Source: Pseudoips prasinana (Eukaryota > Arthropoda > Insecta > Lepidoptera > Nolidae). From it: a stretch of 64,000 nt of DNA. Under the pieces are notes generated by a model. The model was not told the origin of the DNA and did not search any database. It worked only from the letters and a program-made list of their open reading frames with translations. Positions 20,751 through 32,501 of this stretch are shown piece by piece. Position numbers and translations under genes: made by a program. The stretch is taken from assembly GCA_951640165.1 (NCBI GenBank), contig OX621242.1:16299501-16363500 (forward strand), in the 5' to 3' direction. Numbering within the stretch: position 1 is the first letter of the stretch; every line of letters starts with the position of its first letter.

Positions 20751-22164
20751 TGTATACAAAAATATGTAAATTTTTGTGTAGATAGTTAGTGATCACTACA
20801 TTAAGGAATATAAATAATACTGGCCAAGAAGGAGTGTTGAGAATCATAATGTGCCTATGAAAGAGTTGAACATATTTATTTTTCATTATTTTTTTATTAC
20901 TACGCTTTTATTACACAATTTCTCTCTGTATCACTGAACCCGACTGAGGAAATGGCATCAGAGAGGGCGAGAAAATAATGCTGACTTGCAATATGAAGAC
21001 GTCTTTAATAATTCCAGTGGTAAGCCGTAAAATTTTATATGAAGAATTTTAGAATGATTTAAATTCTGTAACGCATAAAGATTGCTATAAAATCTCGCTT
21101 TTGTAGCTGACAATGTTTCGTTTATAACTCAATCTCGAACTTTCGAACGGAATTATAACATTAAGGTAAATGAAAAAATAATGTTCAATAAAGCCCTTAT
21201 CAAAACTCGTAGTCTGAAAGAATAAAGACAATATTTATATACTTTCAGCACCTAAGTCAAATCCTGCAATACTTCAATAAAAAAATCTTAGTGAGTTGGG
21301 ATCTAGAAAAGCATTGTTACACACTAACATTCTTGTAAAATAAGAGGGTTTTAAATTGTACATGTAAAGTATTATAGTGCTTACAAAAGCTCCTAGCCAA
21401 AGGGGTGAAAACGTAATAATGGCTCACGAGATTCTTTCTTTGGCAGGCAGTGTATTAAGAAATACCCACGATACCGCGCAACCATTTTATTTCCGCTATT
21501 CGGAGTGCCACTAACGGACTATTTAGTGAGAGAAATGAAATTATTATTGGAATTCAATTTAGTACATTTGTGGTTCAGTAATTATACTTATTATTTTTCT
21601 CTGATGGAAATATGTTGTTAGATTAATTAAAGAACAGATTTTCTTTTTTTCAACGGATTCAAAAGATGATGTCTTCATTCACTTTAGATTTATTTTGTAT
21701 GTATAGCAATGACATTCATGGATATAGGTTTAGTCTATTATACTAAACCAATTTTGGTACTTAATTTTATTTGGTAGAGAATGCTTCCAGGCCTTTTAAA
21801 TATTGATCAAATCGGTAGTGTTATAACGAAAATTTCAAGTTCTATGTTTGTCAGTTCAATGTTTTCTGAAACGTAAATATTTACTTTTGATTTATAATTA
21901 CATTTCTGAAATAAATCCTAATCTAGGTGAATATTTTCTAAGTATTCACTCTACGTTATAATCGATGTGAATGTTGGTGTGTATATTATATACTCCTTTT
22001 GAAAAATCCCTTTAAACTTAAAGTCCTTGGCTTTAATATGGATGGTATTAATGTTTTTACTGTAAATAACTAGAAATTTCTTATTACCAACGAGAATAGT
22101 TTTTAACGCTTTAATCGGAGTTTTAATCAATGTAAATAGAGAGGCGTGTTAAAATGGAAATTTT
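20751..22164. other. Unassigned AT-rich stretch
   Basis: No gene, RNA gene or repeat partner was recognised. Confidence 0.4.
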
Positions 22165-22560
22165 AATTAAATAAATAACGAGTATGACCTCCCCTTGCAG
22201 CGATTACGGCATGTTATCATCATATCATATTTTCCCCTAGGGTTTTGATGGTGTCCTGAGGAATGTGTTCCCACTCAGCCGAAACACGTTTAAGCTACCT
22301 GATGCTTTGTGGAAGTGGTTGGGCAGACCGTTCAGGAGGTTCTAGACGTGATTAATGGGAACTGACATCTTGCGTATGAACATCTACGACTCCGGAATGG
22401 TGGGCTCTAGCATTATCGTACATGTAAATATCATCTTCACCAATTACAGTCAGTTTGTTTTGTACTCCAGTTACCCAGTGTCCAAGATACGCAATTTTTA
22501 GCTAACCTCAAACGAGGAATCCGCTGCTCACGGAGTAACTTGAGGGCTCGCGCTTGTCGT
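22165..22560 (-). pseudogene. Tc1-like transposase relic, internally deleted
   Basis: Minus-strand translation gives YMYDNARAHHSG, the second catalytic aspartate region of Tc1-like DDE transposases, and then (after a gap and frame changes) AEWEHIPQDTIKTL and AVIAARGGHT, the usual C-terminus. The segment that should carry the SPDLNPIE-type motif with the third catalytic residue is missing or unreadable, and stops occur. It cannot be active. No terminal inverted repeat was found beside it. Confidence 0.65.
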
Positions 22561-24023
22561 CGACTACTTATATCACCTCTCTTCGAGCTACGCTAAAATT
22601 ATTTGCTATAATTGCTTTTTCTGCCATTACAATCTACACAAAGATATCTGTTTTAAGTCCCAATAAGGCAGAATTATGCGACAAACATAAATTTTCCTAC
22701 CAAAAATTACGAGAACTTAGTTTTAGTTGTCTTATAATCTTTTAAATTGTAAATAGATTTTTATTTTTAAAAACAAAGGTTATGAATTTGGAATGATCAT
22801 TCTTCACCTTCTTTAATAAGTGCCAGTAACTTAGTTTGGCTATTTAAACCTCTTTAGAACTAAAAAAAAAAATGATTACCCATAATTATTGAGAAAACGA
22901 AACACCCCGTTCCTTTTTACAAAGGAGTGTTAATTAGTATGTTTTATTATATTACTGCTTATTACCGAAAATGCTTAACGTATTTGGTTGTAGTTGAATC
23001 CAAATAAACAATTGTTTACCCACGGGTGAACAGCGGACACAGCTAATCATACTTAAACTAAAATGTTCATTGATATTTTCAAAGTTCTCCAGGTAGATTA
23101 CTATTACTATTTGCGTTCCTCAGATCTAGCGAGATCTTTATATACAGATATTACTGTTCTGAAAAAATCTGGATACTATTTCCTCAATTTCAAAATATTT
23201 ACCTACCTTTTTGTTTTAAGCTTTTAACAGTTCATAAAAGTTTAAAGTTAAATGGAATCACTCAAGGAAAGAATTGCATAAAATCAACTGAGAGCTTTTG
23301 AAATAATGAATCGTCGAAAACTCGTCAATTTCTGGTTTAATTTAAAGTCAGGATAATATTAGCGTTGGGGAAAGCTGCCGCCTCGAGATAAAGGGTTTGC
23401 GCGCATGGTGGCTAATCACCCCAATCGGACAAACCCCCTTTTGTGTCAGGAGCAGACATTGTGCTACAGTGCTAGCGAAGTAAATGTCCGAATCACAAGT
23501 AAAACAACTGAAGAATGCTTGATTAACTCTATTGTCATTGTAGTACTAGTAAAACTAGTTTAATTAAGTTCTACAAAGATTGCGTCTTAGATTGTATATT
23601 ATATGTGTTTCTTATTTACTTCATAAAATTGATAAATAGATTTATTTCTTAAGTTATTAAGGATTCATTTATTGATGAATCCTTTTCATTTATTGATTGA
23701 TATTTATTAATGAATCCTTTCATTCGTTGAGTTAGAGTTATTAGGGCTACATTAAACATTCTGAATAGGATGACGAAATAATATTTAAAAAGACAGTGAT
23801 TTTACAGTTCAGATTATCCCAGTTTAAATTATTTCCATAACACTTAGTTATAATGGTGACACACAAATATAACATAGGTGTAACTTATTTAGTGTATTTT
23901 TTATTAGTATTCTTATTATGAAACTTACTAACGATTGATTGATGAAAGACAAAATTCCTATAACTACTCGTATTTTGCAGCTACTATTCGAAAACATTTC
24001 ATTATTTTTCTTTTATATAGCCC
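22561..24023. other. Unassigned AT-rich stretch
   Basis: A somewhat GC-richer block at about 23360-23500 has no partner in the window. Short direct repeats of ATTTATTGATGAATCCTTT-type sequence occur at 23667-23720. No gene. Confidence 0.4.
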
Positions 24024-24215
24024 ACTAGCTGTGAACCGCGGTTTAACCCGCGTTAAACTTTATAAATCATAGCCTGTGTTAATCCAGAGTGTTAGCTAAC
24101 TCCATACCAAATTTTATTAAAATCGCTCCAGCCGTTTAGAGGTGACGAAGTAACAAACATACACACTCACACAGTCACAAACTTTCAGCTTTACAATATT
24201 AGTGTGATTAATATA
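24024..24215 (+). repeat. Dispersed repeat, CTAGCTGTGAACCGCGG copy
   Basis: It shares its head with 15347 (TTTAACCCGCGTTAA) and has the body ATTTTATTAAAATCGCTCCA, GCCGTTTAGAGGTGACGAAG, AACATACACACTCACACAGT and an AATATTAGTGTGAT end. This pattern resembles RTE-related SINE 3' ends in Lepidoptera. Confidence 0.55.
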
Positions 24216-24390
24216 GAGCATATTTTAAGTTTTTTCACAAATTTACTGAATGGTAGGTGTTTAATTAGTATATGGAGTCAGAGTGTAATAGTTAAGTTGA
24301 TGTCTTCAAGATCCCAGTGTGTGTAAGTGGTCAAGTGACTACAATTAAATTGTTATCTTCTCTCTATAGATTTATTTACTGCACGTATTT

Positions 24391-24522
24391 TGATTGCACG
24401 TGTGGCGCAGCGACTAAGACAGTCACCTCGCCGCTTCGTGTCGCGGGTTAGAGACCCGCGCCGGACAACTATTTGTGTGACCCAGAAATAGTTGTTCTGC
24501 GTCTAGATGTAATTTGTGTCCA
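24391..24522 (+). repeat. tRNA-derived SINE, family C
   Basis: CACGTGTGGCGCAGCGACTA, CCTCGCCGCTTCGTGTCGCG and GCGCCGGACAACTATTTGTG match 4900-5030. The B box is altered to GGTTAGAGACC. The tail carries the AGTTGTTCTGCGTCTAGATG block. Confidence 0.75.
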
Positions 24523-25343
24523 TCTATTATATGTTTGTAAAGTCTTCTTCTTTCGGTTCGATGGCAAAGTAGTAAAGTACTCCACGACACAGGCAATACA
24601 AATAATAGTGCAGGCGTTGTCTTAAAAAAAAATAGATACAATATTTTTTTACATCAATATTATTCTCTTTTTGCTTATAAAGCAGTTATTTCCTTATTTC
24701 GTTACTTACTTTAAATAAATGAAAAACAGACTGAATTTTTATGAAATCGTCTAGTCATGCCTAAATTATATAGCAGTAACTTAAGATTAACTCTAATTTA
24801 ACTTACAACGATGTATTGTCTACTACAAGTGTTGTGTACAGCTGTAACTGGATTTCAGATTCATTCACAATGTATTAATATAGTTGTATACTTTATATTA
24901 TATAATCTGATATCTGTAACTGTACCTTCTAAATAAAATAAAAATATAAAATAAACACTCAATTAACTGTCGCGATTCATGGAATACCAATTACTTAATT
25001 TTAAAGTTTACAAGAATCGTATCAAACCTACCGATTTAAAACGAATCGTATTAAACCTCCAGCTTTAAACGATTCTGGTTTAGTTGTCCAAAGCGCGGTT
25101 GTATGAACAACAAAAATAAAAGGAAAATATACTTTACCATTTACTAATTACATCGCCGTTTTGTTGACCCTCCTTTGCAAAACAAGAGCTTAGAGTGAAT
25201 TTTTGATGAAAGATTTTCTCACTTCAAACCTGTTGCAGCTACATAATCAGGTCAGTGCCCTTTTGTGTGATTTTTGACCTTACCGTACAATACAGTGCGA
25301 ATGGTTTAACTATACAATTCAACAATAATAATAATAATAATAA
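24523..25343. other. Unassigned AT-rich stretch with a short direct repeat
   Basis: Two diverged ~28 bp units, GAATCGTATCAAACCTACCG and GAATCGTATTAAACCTCCAG, stand side by side at 25013-25070. An AAT trinucleotide run (25322-25344) precedes the LINE fragment. Confidence 0.5.
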
Positions 25344-26270
25344 TCAACCGTGAGGTGTGCAATCTCAGGGAATATTTCCTTGGTGTTGAGTGTGGGATGC
25401 ATCGAGACGTCGCCGCCGTTGACAACGGCCGCTCTCCTTGGCTAAAGAAGACTGGAGAAAGCCCGTCGTACTTAGCACTCGGGATCGAATTGACGTATAG
25501 AAGAGCAAGTTGCTTCAAGGTAGGTTCCACCAGGCCCTACATAGTGCTCATGTGGACTTACAAGCATCTGTGGCCTGGCTACGTTTTGGTGACCTATTTG
25601 GTGAAACTGAAGGTTTTGCTTGTGCAATTGCTGATGAAGTTGTCAAGACGAGGAACTATCGGAAGCACATCTTCAAGGACGGTACCATCGACATTTGTCG
25701 GGCGTGTAACCGTCCCGGAGAGTCCATCAGACACATTGTTTCCGGTTGTTCCTATCTTGCCAACGGCGAGTACTTGCACAGGCATAACCAAGTTGCCAGG
25801 ATTATCCACCAGCAGCTTGCTCTTCGGTATGGTCTTGTAGACTCCGAAGTGCCGTACTACAAGTACGTACCGGAACCAGTTCTCGAAAGCGGTTGTGCCA
25901 AACTCTACTGGGACCGGTCTATCATTACAGACAGGACTATTGTTGCCAATAAGCTTGATATCGTTTTGGTAGACCGGTTGGAGCGCCGGGCATTTATTGT
26001 TGATATCACTGTCCCATTTGACGATAACCTCGTAAGAGCCGAGACTGACAAGTTGTCAAAATACTTAGATTTGGTTCACGAGGTTACCGCCATGTGGACT
26101 CAACAATAATTGTCCCGATAGTCGTCTCCGTAAACGGTCTCATAGCGAAGAGCCTCGACCAACATCTTAAGAGGCTTTCGCTAGATCACTGGGTCAAGGG
26201 TCGGATACAAAAGGCGGCAATAATGGGAACGGCACGCGTTGTGAGAAGGTTCCTTACTCTGTCGCCCTGA
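25344..26270 (+). pseudogene. 3' fragment of a LINE encoding a restriction-like endonuclease
   Basis: The main frame (25510-26109) carries VKTRNYRKHI, a CX2CX8HX4C zinc motif (CRACNRPGESIRHIVSGC, 25696-25749), RHNQVARIIHQQLALRYG, YYKYVPEPVLES, DRTIVANKLDIVLVDR and AFIVDITVP. Zinc knuckle, RHN-type motif and the PD..D-type pair are the layout of LINEs with a C-terminal restriction-like endonuclease (R2/R4/NeSL group). The expected proline of the PD pair is leucine here. Upstream, 25350-25460 reads as preceding sequence (LREYFLGVECGMHRDV) in another frame with a stop near 25497. Downstream, homologous sequence continues after a frame change (IVPIVVSVNGLIAKSL, GTARVVRRFLTL) to about 26270. The RT is absent: a 5'-truncated dead copy. 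Confidence 0.75.
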
Positions 26271-26420
26271 CCACCGGCGGCCTAGGGCGTCAAACCTCGC
26301 CGCTGCAGGACCTCTATATTTTTCATATTTATTTATATATTATTGTTTTCTTTTTTATTTAAATTTTATAGATATAAATATGTAAAAAATAAGAACTTTA
26401 AATAAATAATTTGGAATAAT

Positions 26421-26668
26421 AATCATATCCTGGGACATTATTCGCACACGGCCATCTTATCCCAAACTAAGCAGAGCTTGTACTATGGAAACCAGATAAC
26501 TGATATATTGTACTATTTTTCTTTTGTAAAGACATACTTATATAGATAATTACACCCAGACTCAGGACAAACAGACATGTCATGCTCACAAATATTTGTC
26601 CTGGTTGGGAATCGAACCCGCGACCTGCGGCGCGAAAGGTAATATCCACGCCAACTGGCCCGTCAATA
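26421..26668 (-). repeat. tRNA-derived SINE, family A
   Basis: Minus-strand copy with the GGCCAGTTGGCGTGG head, B box GGTTCGATTCCC, and 3' end CCCAGGATATGATTATT. Confidence 0.8.
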
Positions 26669-26734
26669 CGATAGATATTTTATATGTATTATTTGTTTAT
26701 CATCATTTTATATCAGAACTAGTGCATCATTTTA

Positions 26735-26990
26735 TATCAGTGTGCCCCGCGGTTTTACCCGCGTTAACCTTTATTAATTATCACAGCTCCTCCCCCGTAT
26801 GTGATAGCGTGATAATATGTAGCCTTTACGTTGACCCGACATCTTAGTGCTATACATGCAAAATTTGAAGTAAATCCATGCAGTACTTTTTGAATTTAGC
26901 CGGACATACGTACAGACACACAGACAAAAATTCTAAAAACTATATTTTTGGCTTCGATTTCGATTGTAGATCACGCCCCAAGTATCCTTT
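26735..26990 (+). repeat. Dispersed repeat, GTGCCCCGCGGTTTTACCCG copy
   Basis: The head matches 15353. The body carries AAATTTGAAGTAAATCCATG, a CAGACACACAGACAAAAATT block and a downstream TTGGCTTCGATTTCGATTG run. The tail differs from the 24 kb copy, so this may be a different subfamily or a different 3' end joined to the same head. Confidence 0.45.
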
Positions 26991-27164
26991 TAAAAACATA
27001 TTGAATGTACAGTTTTGACTTTCCTACGATTTTGTTATAATATGTATAGATTAGCTAGCGCCCGTATGGTCGCCCGCGAGCTTATGAGAAAGCGAAAGAT
27101 TTTCACGTATTCTATACATTAATATGTTTTTTTAATCAAAATAGGCTTACTGTAAACTTAATTC

Positions 27165-27545
27165 TATGAGGTTTTCACTGCTTCACCGAACAATAGAGGT
27201 GACCCGGTCTCGAACCGTTAGCAAATAAGACTGTAGGTACAATGAGTAGCCCGCAAGTGACCTCTTTCGGGGCAATTTCAACTGAAAGTACTGACGTGAA
27301 TAAGTAGAAGAAGGTTGGTAAGGCATGTTTTGTACAACTGGCATTCTACGCTAATATGCGAAGACATGGGCCACTCGTTCGATTGAGGTTCAAAGGGAAC
27401 ATTTCAGCAATTCGAATGGAAACTAAGCCTCATGGAAAGCCACAGTTATCGCAACGTGTTCGCGGTCGTACTCAGGGGTGGCAAGTCGGATAATCGAGAG
27501 TCATGAGAGTTTTTAATAACCTTGAATTGTTATAGAACAATTGTA
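27165..27545 (-). mobile_element. Decayed Jockey LINE 3' end
   Basis: Blocks TTTTCACTGCTTCACCGAAC, GTTTTGTACAACTGGCATTC and CGTGTTCGCGGTCGTACTC match the 3' UTR and last codons of the Jockey copy at 13115-13460, in the same orientation. It is heavily diverged, an older insertion of the same or a related family. Confidence 0.65.
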
Positions 27546-27645
27546 TAATGGATTTGTTCTATAATTCTTTCATGTTATATATATATATATATATATATAT
27601 AATAAGAAATAAGATAAGAAAGAATTATAGAACAATTATATAATT
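27545..27645. repeat. Inverted repeat around an AT microsatellite
   Basis: TTGTTCTATAATTCTTTC (about 27561) and its complement GAAAGAATTATAGAACAA (about 27618) flank an AT dinucleotide run at 27577-27601. A third related piece, TATAGAACAATTGTATAAT, lies just upstream. Confidence 0.8.
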
Positions 27646-28055
27646 TAATTCTAATCTTTGTTATTTTAAATCTAAATTAGGCAAAAACTTTAATCTTTGT
27701 TTCATATGTTCATGTATGTTGATCATGTATCATTTGTTGTATGAAACCAAGATATTGATAAGAAAGATTAAACTGATTCGTGTACCTACTATCTTAATAT
27801 TTTACTTATTTATACATATAATTTTAAATAATTATCCTAGAGGTGTATTTTTACTTATGATATAAATATATTATTATATATCCAGATGACCTTAAATTTT
27901 TAATCTGGCAAGTTTTAGTTCCGAAACAGTAATTAATAATGCAGTTATGAAGAAAGCTTTTGTTTAAAGGAACTTCATCACAGATTACTAACATTTTATT
28001 TTCATTTTTAACATTAGAACCATCTACTTATAGTATTAAAATCATGCAGTTTCTG

Positions 28056-28114
28056 TGGTCATTTGGCTCTTAACTTAAATATACGGTATATTTAAGTTAA
28101 GAGCCAAATGACCA
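28056..28114. repeat. Perfect palindrome, 29 bp arms, 1-base loop
   Basis: TGGTCATTTGGCTCTTAACT.. (28056-28084) is exactly complementary to 28086-28114 around a single G. Confidence 0.95.
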
Positions 28115-28191
28115 TATTCAGGTGTTAAAGCACAAATAATTTACCTATAATATCATTTTGTTATAGCGAGCAGGTATATTTCTAAATACAT

Positions 28192-28313
28192 AAATTACAC
28201 CCAGACAGTAAACAAATAATCGTGCTCATCACATAAAGATTTGACCTGGATGGGGATCGAACCCACGACCTCCGTTAGCAATCAGGGTGTCTAACTACTT
28301 GATTGGCCAGTCA
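28192..28313 (-). repeat. tRNA-derived SINE, family D-like
   Basis: The minus strand has a tRNA-like head with B box GGTTCGATCCCC preceded by GATTGCTAACGGAGGTCGTG, followed by CAAATCTTTATGTGATGAGC and a GTCTGGGTGTAATTTA body. The post-head block resembles 40105-40315. Confidence 0.6.
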
Positions 28314-30014
28314 TTTGTCTAAGGACATGAATAAAAGAAAAGGTGTTTTCATGATAAAATCTAACTTAACAAGAACAAGATTTTTGTGCGTTTATATGAG
28401 TGGTGTAAGTAATGCCTGTAGTTTTTCGCTTCCTTAGACGTTAACGAAGCACAACGAAACTTTAAATCATGACGGAGGCGTTGTTGGTTACGTGGGGGAA
28501 GGTAATGACGGTGAAAGTGCCGACTATATCCCGTTGCCTCATTGCCTTAGCGTCAATGACCGGAAATTCTCAGATAAGTCCAAGCCTAATGCTTTAAATA
28601 TTCCCCCACAATAGTATCTTTTCCTATTTCACTCGCCAACTGAATAGGTAAATCAATGCTCTTTGTTACTTTCGGATATTTTTCGTACGCAGAGAAAATC
28701 TGTTTTCGCCGACGCACATTCTATTTGTTACCTTTTATATCGACGATTTTATTGCTCGAATGTTATTCAAGCGATGATATACATGATTTAGGTGATTTGT
28801 GGCAAACCTCGTGATACTTGGGAAAAAGAAATTCATGTTTTCATACTTCGGTACAAACGTATTAAAAGAGATGCATTTGTGATTAAATGTAGCCCTTCAA
28901 TAAATGATATTTGCTATAATGTTTAAACAAAAATGGTGTGGGTAGACAAATACTCTTTTATTTCATACATTTATATACGGATAAAATATATATTACAAAA
29001 ATGTTTTATAAATAGTGCCAGTACATCATGAGTTGCTCTACTATCAATTATATTTGATTTCTGGTACTCAAAAGTTTGGTTCAATTAATTATATAACATA
29101 AATAAAATATTTTTTTATAATAAATCATACACTGATATAATATTATTACTGTATATATAATATTATTATAGTAGTCGCTATCTATAGTAAATAAGCCGCG
29201 AAATACAAAAAACCCAGATATACAAGCATGCTACTTGTAGAGTTAGAATAATCTAACCTTCATTCGTTAGCTGAGCTGCGGGCTACGTCGATAACAATAA
29301 ATTCGACGGATGAATCGCTAAAGGGTGCAAATCCCTCTGCAAATGACAGGTCCCGTGACCCCATCGGAATTGTGGATAAATCTACATGACTTTAGCGTAC
29401 AATCCAATCAATAAGTGCATGTGATCGGATTTCTGTTCATTTGTGTTTTGTGAAATACCTGTTACACTGTGATTAACTCACATATTATGGAGATCTCTGC
29501 TTCAACTTATTTGTTGTTCTACATAAATTACTCTAGCAACGACCAGGCTTAGATTAGTACCTATTTCGAAGGCATATATTTCCACATTCGCATAATTAGA
29601 CATACTTAATAGAAAATACAATTTTAATATGTTGCCATATAAAGCTTGGATGTCCGGGAGTATCTTCCACGCGACGATTATCCACCCTTTACTTTGATAA
29701 TCTCTAGCACACCTAAATATGTACATACAGGACGGCAACAAGCATACAACTCAGCGGATGGTAAGCGGTAGTTCGAAGGGTAGCCTATGACGCCTTGGAC
29801 TTACCTAAATCACTTAGCCTATGCCGCTTTGGATTTACCTAAATCCCACATGAACCGACACTTTCCTCCTGCCCGATGAGCTCTGGTGACCTTACTTACA
29901 CACAAGACATTAACATTATAATACTATCAACTGGAGTATACTCCGTAACTTGGAGGCACTACCGTACTATAATGGCTCATAGAGCAAAAGAAACCTATTC
30001 TTTTTCTCATTTAA
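28314..30014. other. Unassigned stretch
   Basis: No gene was recognised. Around 29725-29850, CAACTCAGCGGATGGTAAGC and a duplicated TAGCCTATGACGCCTTGGA / TAGCCTATGCCGCTTTGGA pair suggest a decayed repeat related to the GGTAAGTG-motif families. Confidence 0.4.
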
Positions 30015-30745
30015 TTTTTTTTATTGCTTTTTGAGGCAGACAAACTGGCGGCCCATCTGATGGTAAGTGGTAACCGCTGCTCATGGACATTCTCAGTGCC
30101 AGGGGGCACAGCAAGCGGCAGTATGAGAAGTGTCCTCTACTGCCGCCACGTGCAAGCAGCCCCGGGAAGACAGCGAACTGTTTGTGGCGCAATCGCTGTG
30201 CCGTACTGGCAGGAGTCGGCAAATGGGGAGGGCAACCCGCAGCTCTCCCCAGGTGCGTGTCCCGACCATCTGGGACACGGCGCAAAAGGGGGGCCCCGGA
30301 GCAGCATACCCGCGTTCCCGGGGCTCCCCGTATCAGGCGCCAGAAGAAGTCCACGGCAGGTTAGGTTTAGTCGGTGCGAGTCCGACATACCCACCCGCAG
30401 ACACTTTTTGCGGGTGGCCTGCATTAGCATTCCCCCTGCCTTAACAAAAAAAAAGGGGTGCACAGCAAACCGCTGCCTACCGTGAGATTAATACTCTTTT
30501 TAAACCTCATTTAAAGAAGGACAAGTCGTAGCGCTGAGGAAACACCGCATCAAGTAACTCATTCCAGAGCCTACACGTACGTGGAATATATGAACGCTGA
30601 AAACGAACCGTGCTTGACGAGATTTTACCGTTAAGCCCTACTCAGGGGTCACGTGTAGTTACCAGAGTAAAAGCCAACGGACGCGTTGCACTTTTCCAAT
30701 CGGCCTAATTCTTGAGAAGAAAAACATCACGCCCGAGTTGGGCAG
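30015..30745 (+). repeat. GC-rich dispersed repeat with GATGGTAAGTGG head
   Basis: It starts with a T-run and GGCAGACAAACTGGCGGCCC, ATCTGATGGTAAGTGGTAAC; the central part is GC-rich; an A-run occurs at 30446; and a second part has TAACTCATTCCAGAGCC. The 3386-3745 segment is an opposite-orientation copy of the middle. The head motif is shared with 39865-40010 and, reversed, with 56019-56278 and 62418-62699. Overlapping open frames on both strands (up to 153 codons) reflect GC-rich, stop-poor repeat sequence and show no domain. Confidence 0.6.
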
Positions 30746-31232
30746 GTTAGGTTGTGCAGGCATTGGCTCCCACATAGAGACGACGAATCACAAACGAAGC
30801 TGCTTGATGCCGAATGCTTAATTGCTCCCAAAGTGCGGTCAGAAAGTATTGTATTCAATCACACCTTCAAGCACGCATACTTTCAATTGATTTTCATTAT
30901 CGTCTGCAATGTGTATTCAAATGGAAATGATGTCAAATCTAATGTAGCTATCATTATACTGCACGTATACTATTGACAATAGCCATCCCATTTCCGTACC
31001 TATACACCTTATAATTAGTCAAGAATAGTGTTCATCAACGTTAATACATCATAATTAGCGCTGTGATGCATAATATGCATTACAAAAGATCGATCGATAC
31101 ATATTAGGGTAATATGTTCTGAGCATAGAGTTAAATTCATAGGTGCTATACGATAAATATGATTACGGTCGTAATACAACTTCATGTTATGCTTTATGCT
31201 TCAACATAATATTATTATATTATGTATATGGT
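30746..31232. other. Unassigned AT-rich stretch
   Basis: Nothing recognised. Confidence 0.4.
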
Positions 31233-31579
31233 TTCACCCGCAGATAACGAGGTCCTGGGTTCAAATCCCGGGTCAGGTCAAAAGTGATTTTGGGACTTTT
31301 CTGTAAAAAGAAAAATTTCTCAACATCAGACCGAAGTCTGGGAGTTGGAGGTATTATACCCCCGTGCCTCGGAGAGCACGTAAAGCCGCCGGTCCTGTGC
31401 CTGACCTCTTTCCGGTCGTGTCGCTAGGCGTCCCATCGGATTATGAGAGTGATGGAATAGAAAGTGCTCCTGTGTTTGCGCACACACTTGAGCACTATAA
31501 TATGTCCCGCGCAGATGGCTAATCTCTGTTGAGACTGGCCGCCGTGACCGAAATTCGGCTAGGAGGACATTATTATTAT
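31233..31579 (+). repeat. tRNA-derived SINE, family E (most complete)
   Basis: The head GGTCCTGGGTTCAAATCCCG contains the B box; then GTGATTTTGGGACTTTTCTG, CTGGGAGTTGGAGGTATTAT, the core CGTGCCTCGGAGAGCACGTA, CCGGTCCTGTGCCTGACCTC, CATCGGATTATGAGAGTGAT, TGTCCCGCGCAGATGGCTAA, ending CGGCTAGGAGGACATTATTA. It matches 15691-16060 on the opposite strand almost throughout. Confidence 0.85.
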
Positions 31580-32501
31580 ATTTACATATTTTTCATTAGC
31601 TCACGCATATTTGTATTTAAGAAGCACAATCTCGAAGCAAATTATATCTTCAAAACTTGTAGATTTCATAAAAACGACGTAGTTTCGTAGAAAACACACA
31701 CACAGCATAGTCACGTAGCAAATGACATAGGAGCTGTGAAAAACCGTGTAGCATCGTAGCAAACTTCGTAGACTTGTAGCACATGAGAAAATCTTGTAGA
31801 GAACATTATAAAATTGTAGCATAATATATAGAAAACAGCGTAGGGTTGGTAGTAAATGTAATTGCTTAGTAGTAACAGTAATAACCACGCTTACTGAGTA
31901 TAATTTTTTGTTTTTAGTTAAATTTTTATAGTGCAATGAGTATTTCTGTATTTTTTTATTTTATTATTTTACAGGAGTAGAAAGAGCCTATATGAGAATA
32001 CTTAATACAATTTTTTTAATTTATTTAGCTAAATTAAAGGCTATGAATCCCTTCTTATTACCACGAATGGAATAATTTATAAAGCACGTGTTTGATAAAT
32101 TTATCTCCAAACACGCATAGCTACGCTAAATCATCAATTCACATTAAATTACTATAATCTACAACTAAATAGGCCATTGTCACTAAATTACCGGCAAATG
32201 CCTCGGGACATGTTGATTGTATCAATATGAAATATTCACGACCTGAGTAAGCCGAGGTCGAATAGATATCAATAATGCGCAACCAATTTATCCATGGTTT
32301 TGGGAATAAAGTAACATGTCCTTAGTTTTTGATAGATATGTGTGAGAAAGTTTGCTTATTAGCATTAGGGGTGTGATGATCCGCCAGGCTAGCTGACCCC
32401 TCACATCGAACTCTGGTGTTCTGGCTGCTTTACTGTGGCATAATGTGTAAAAGTTTGTAGACAAATCACCGATAACTTAAATTTGTTTAAATTAAATTGA
32501 C
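31580..32501. other. Unassigned stretch containing a GTAG-periodic tract
   Basis: From about 31655 to 31875 the tetramer GTAG recurs about 13 times. Spacings by my count are mostly 8, 12 or 20 bases (one 28), as in a degenerate 20 bp tandem repeat. The 111-codon minus-strand frame across this tract is low-complexity. The rest is plain AT-rich DNA. Confidence 0.45.

Noticed and set aside
30024..30485. Open frames of 93-153 codons on both strands
   Set aside because: They overlap one another in a GC-rich dispersed repeat that has an opposite-orientation copy at 3386-3745; no domain or coding pattern.
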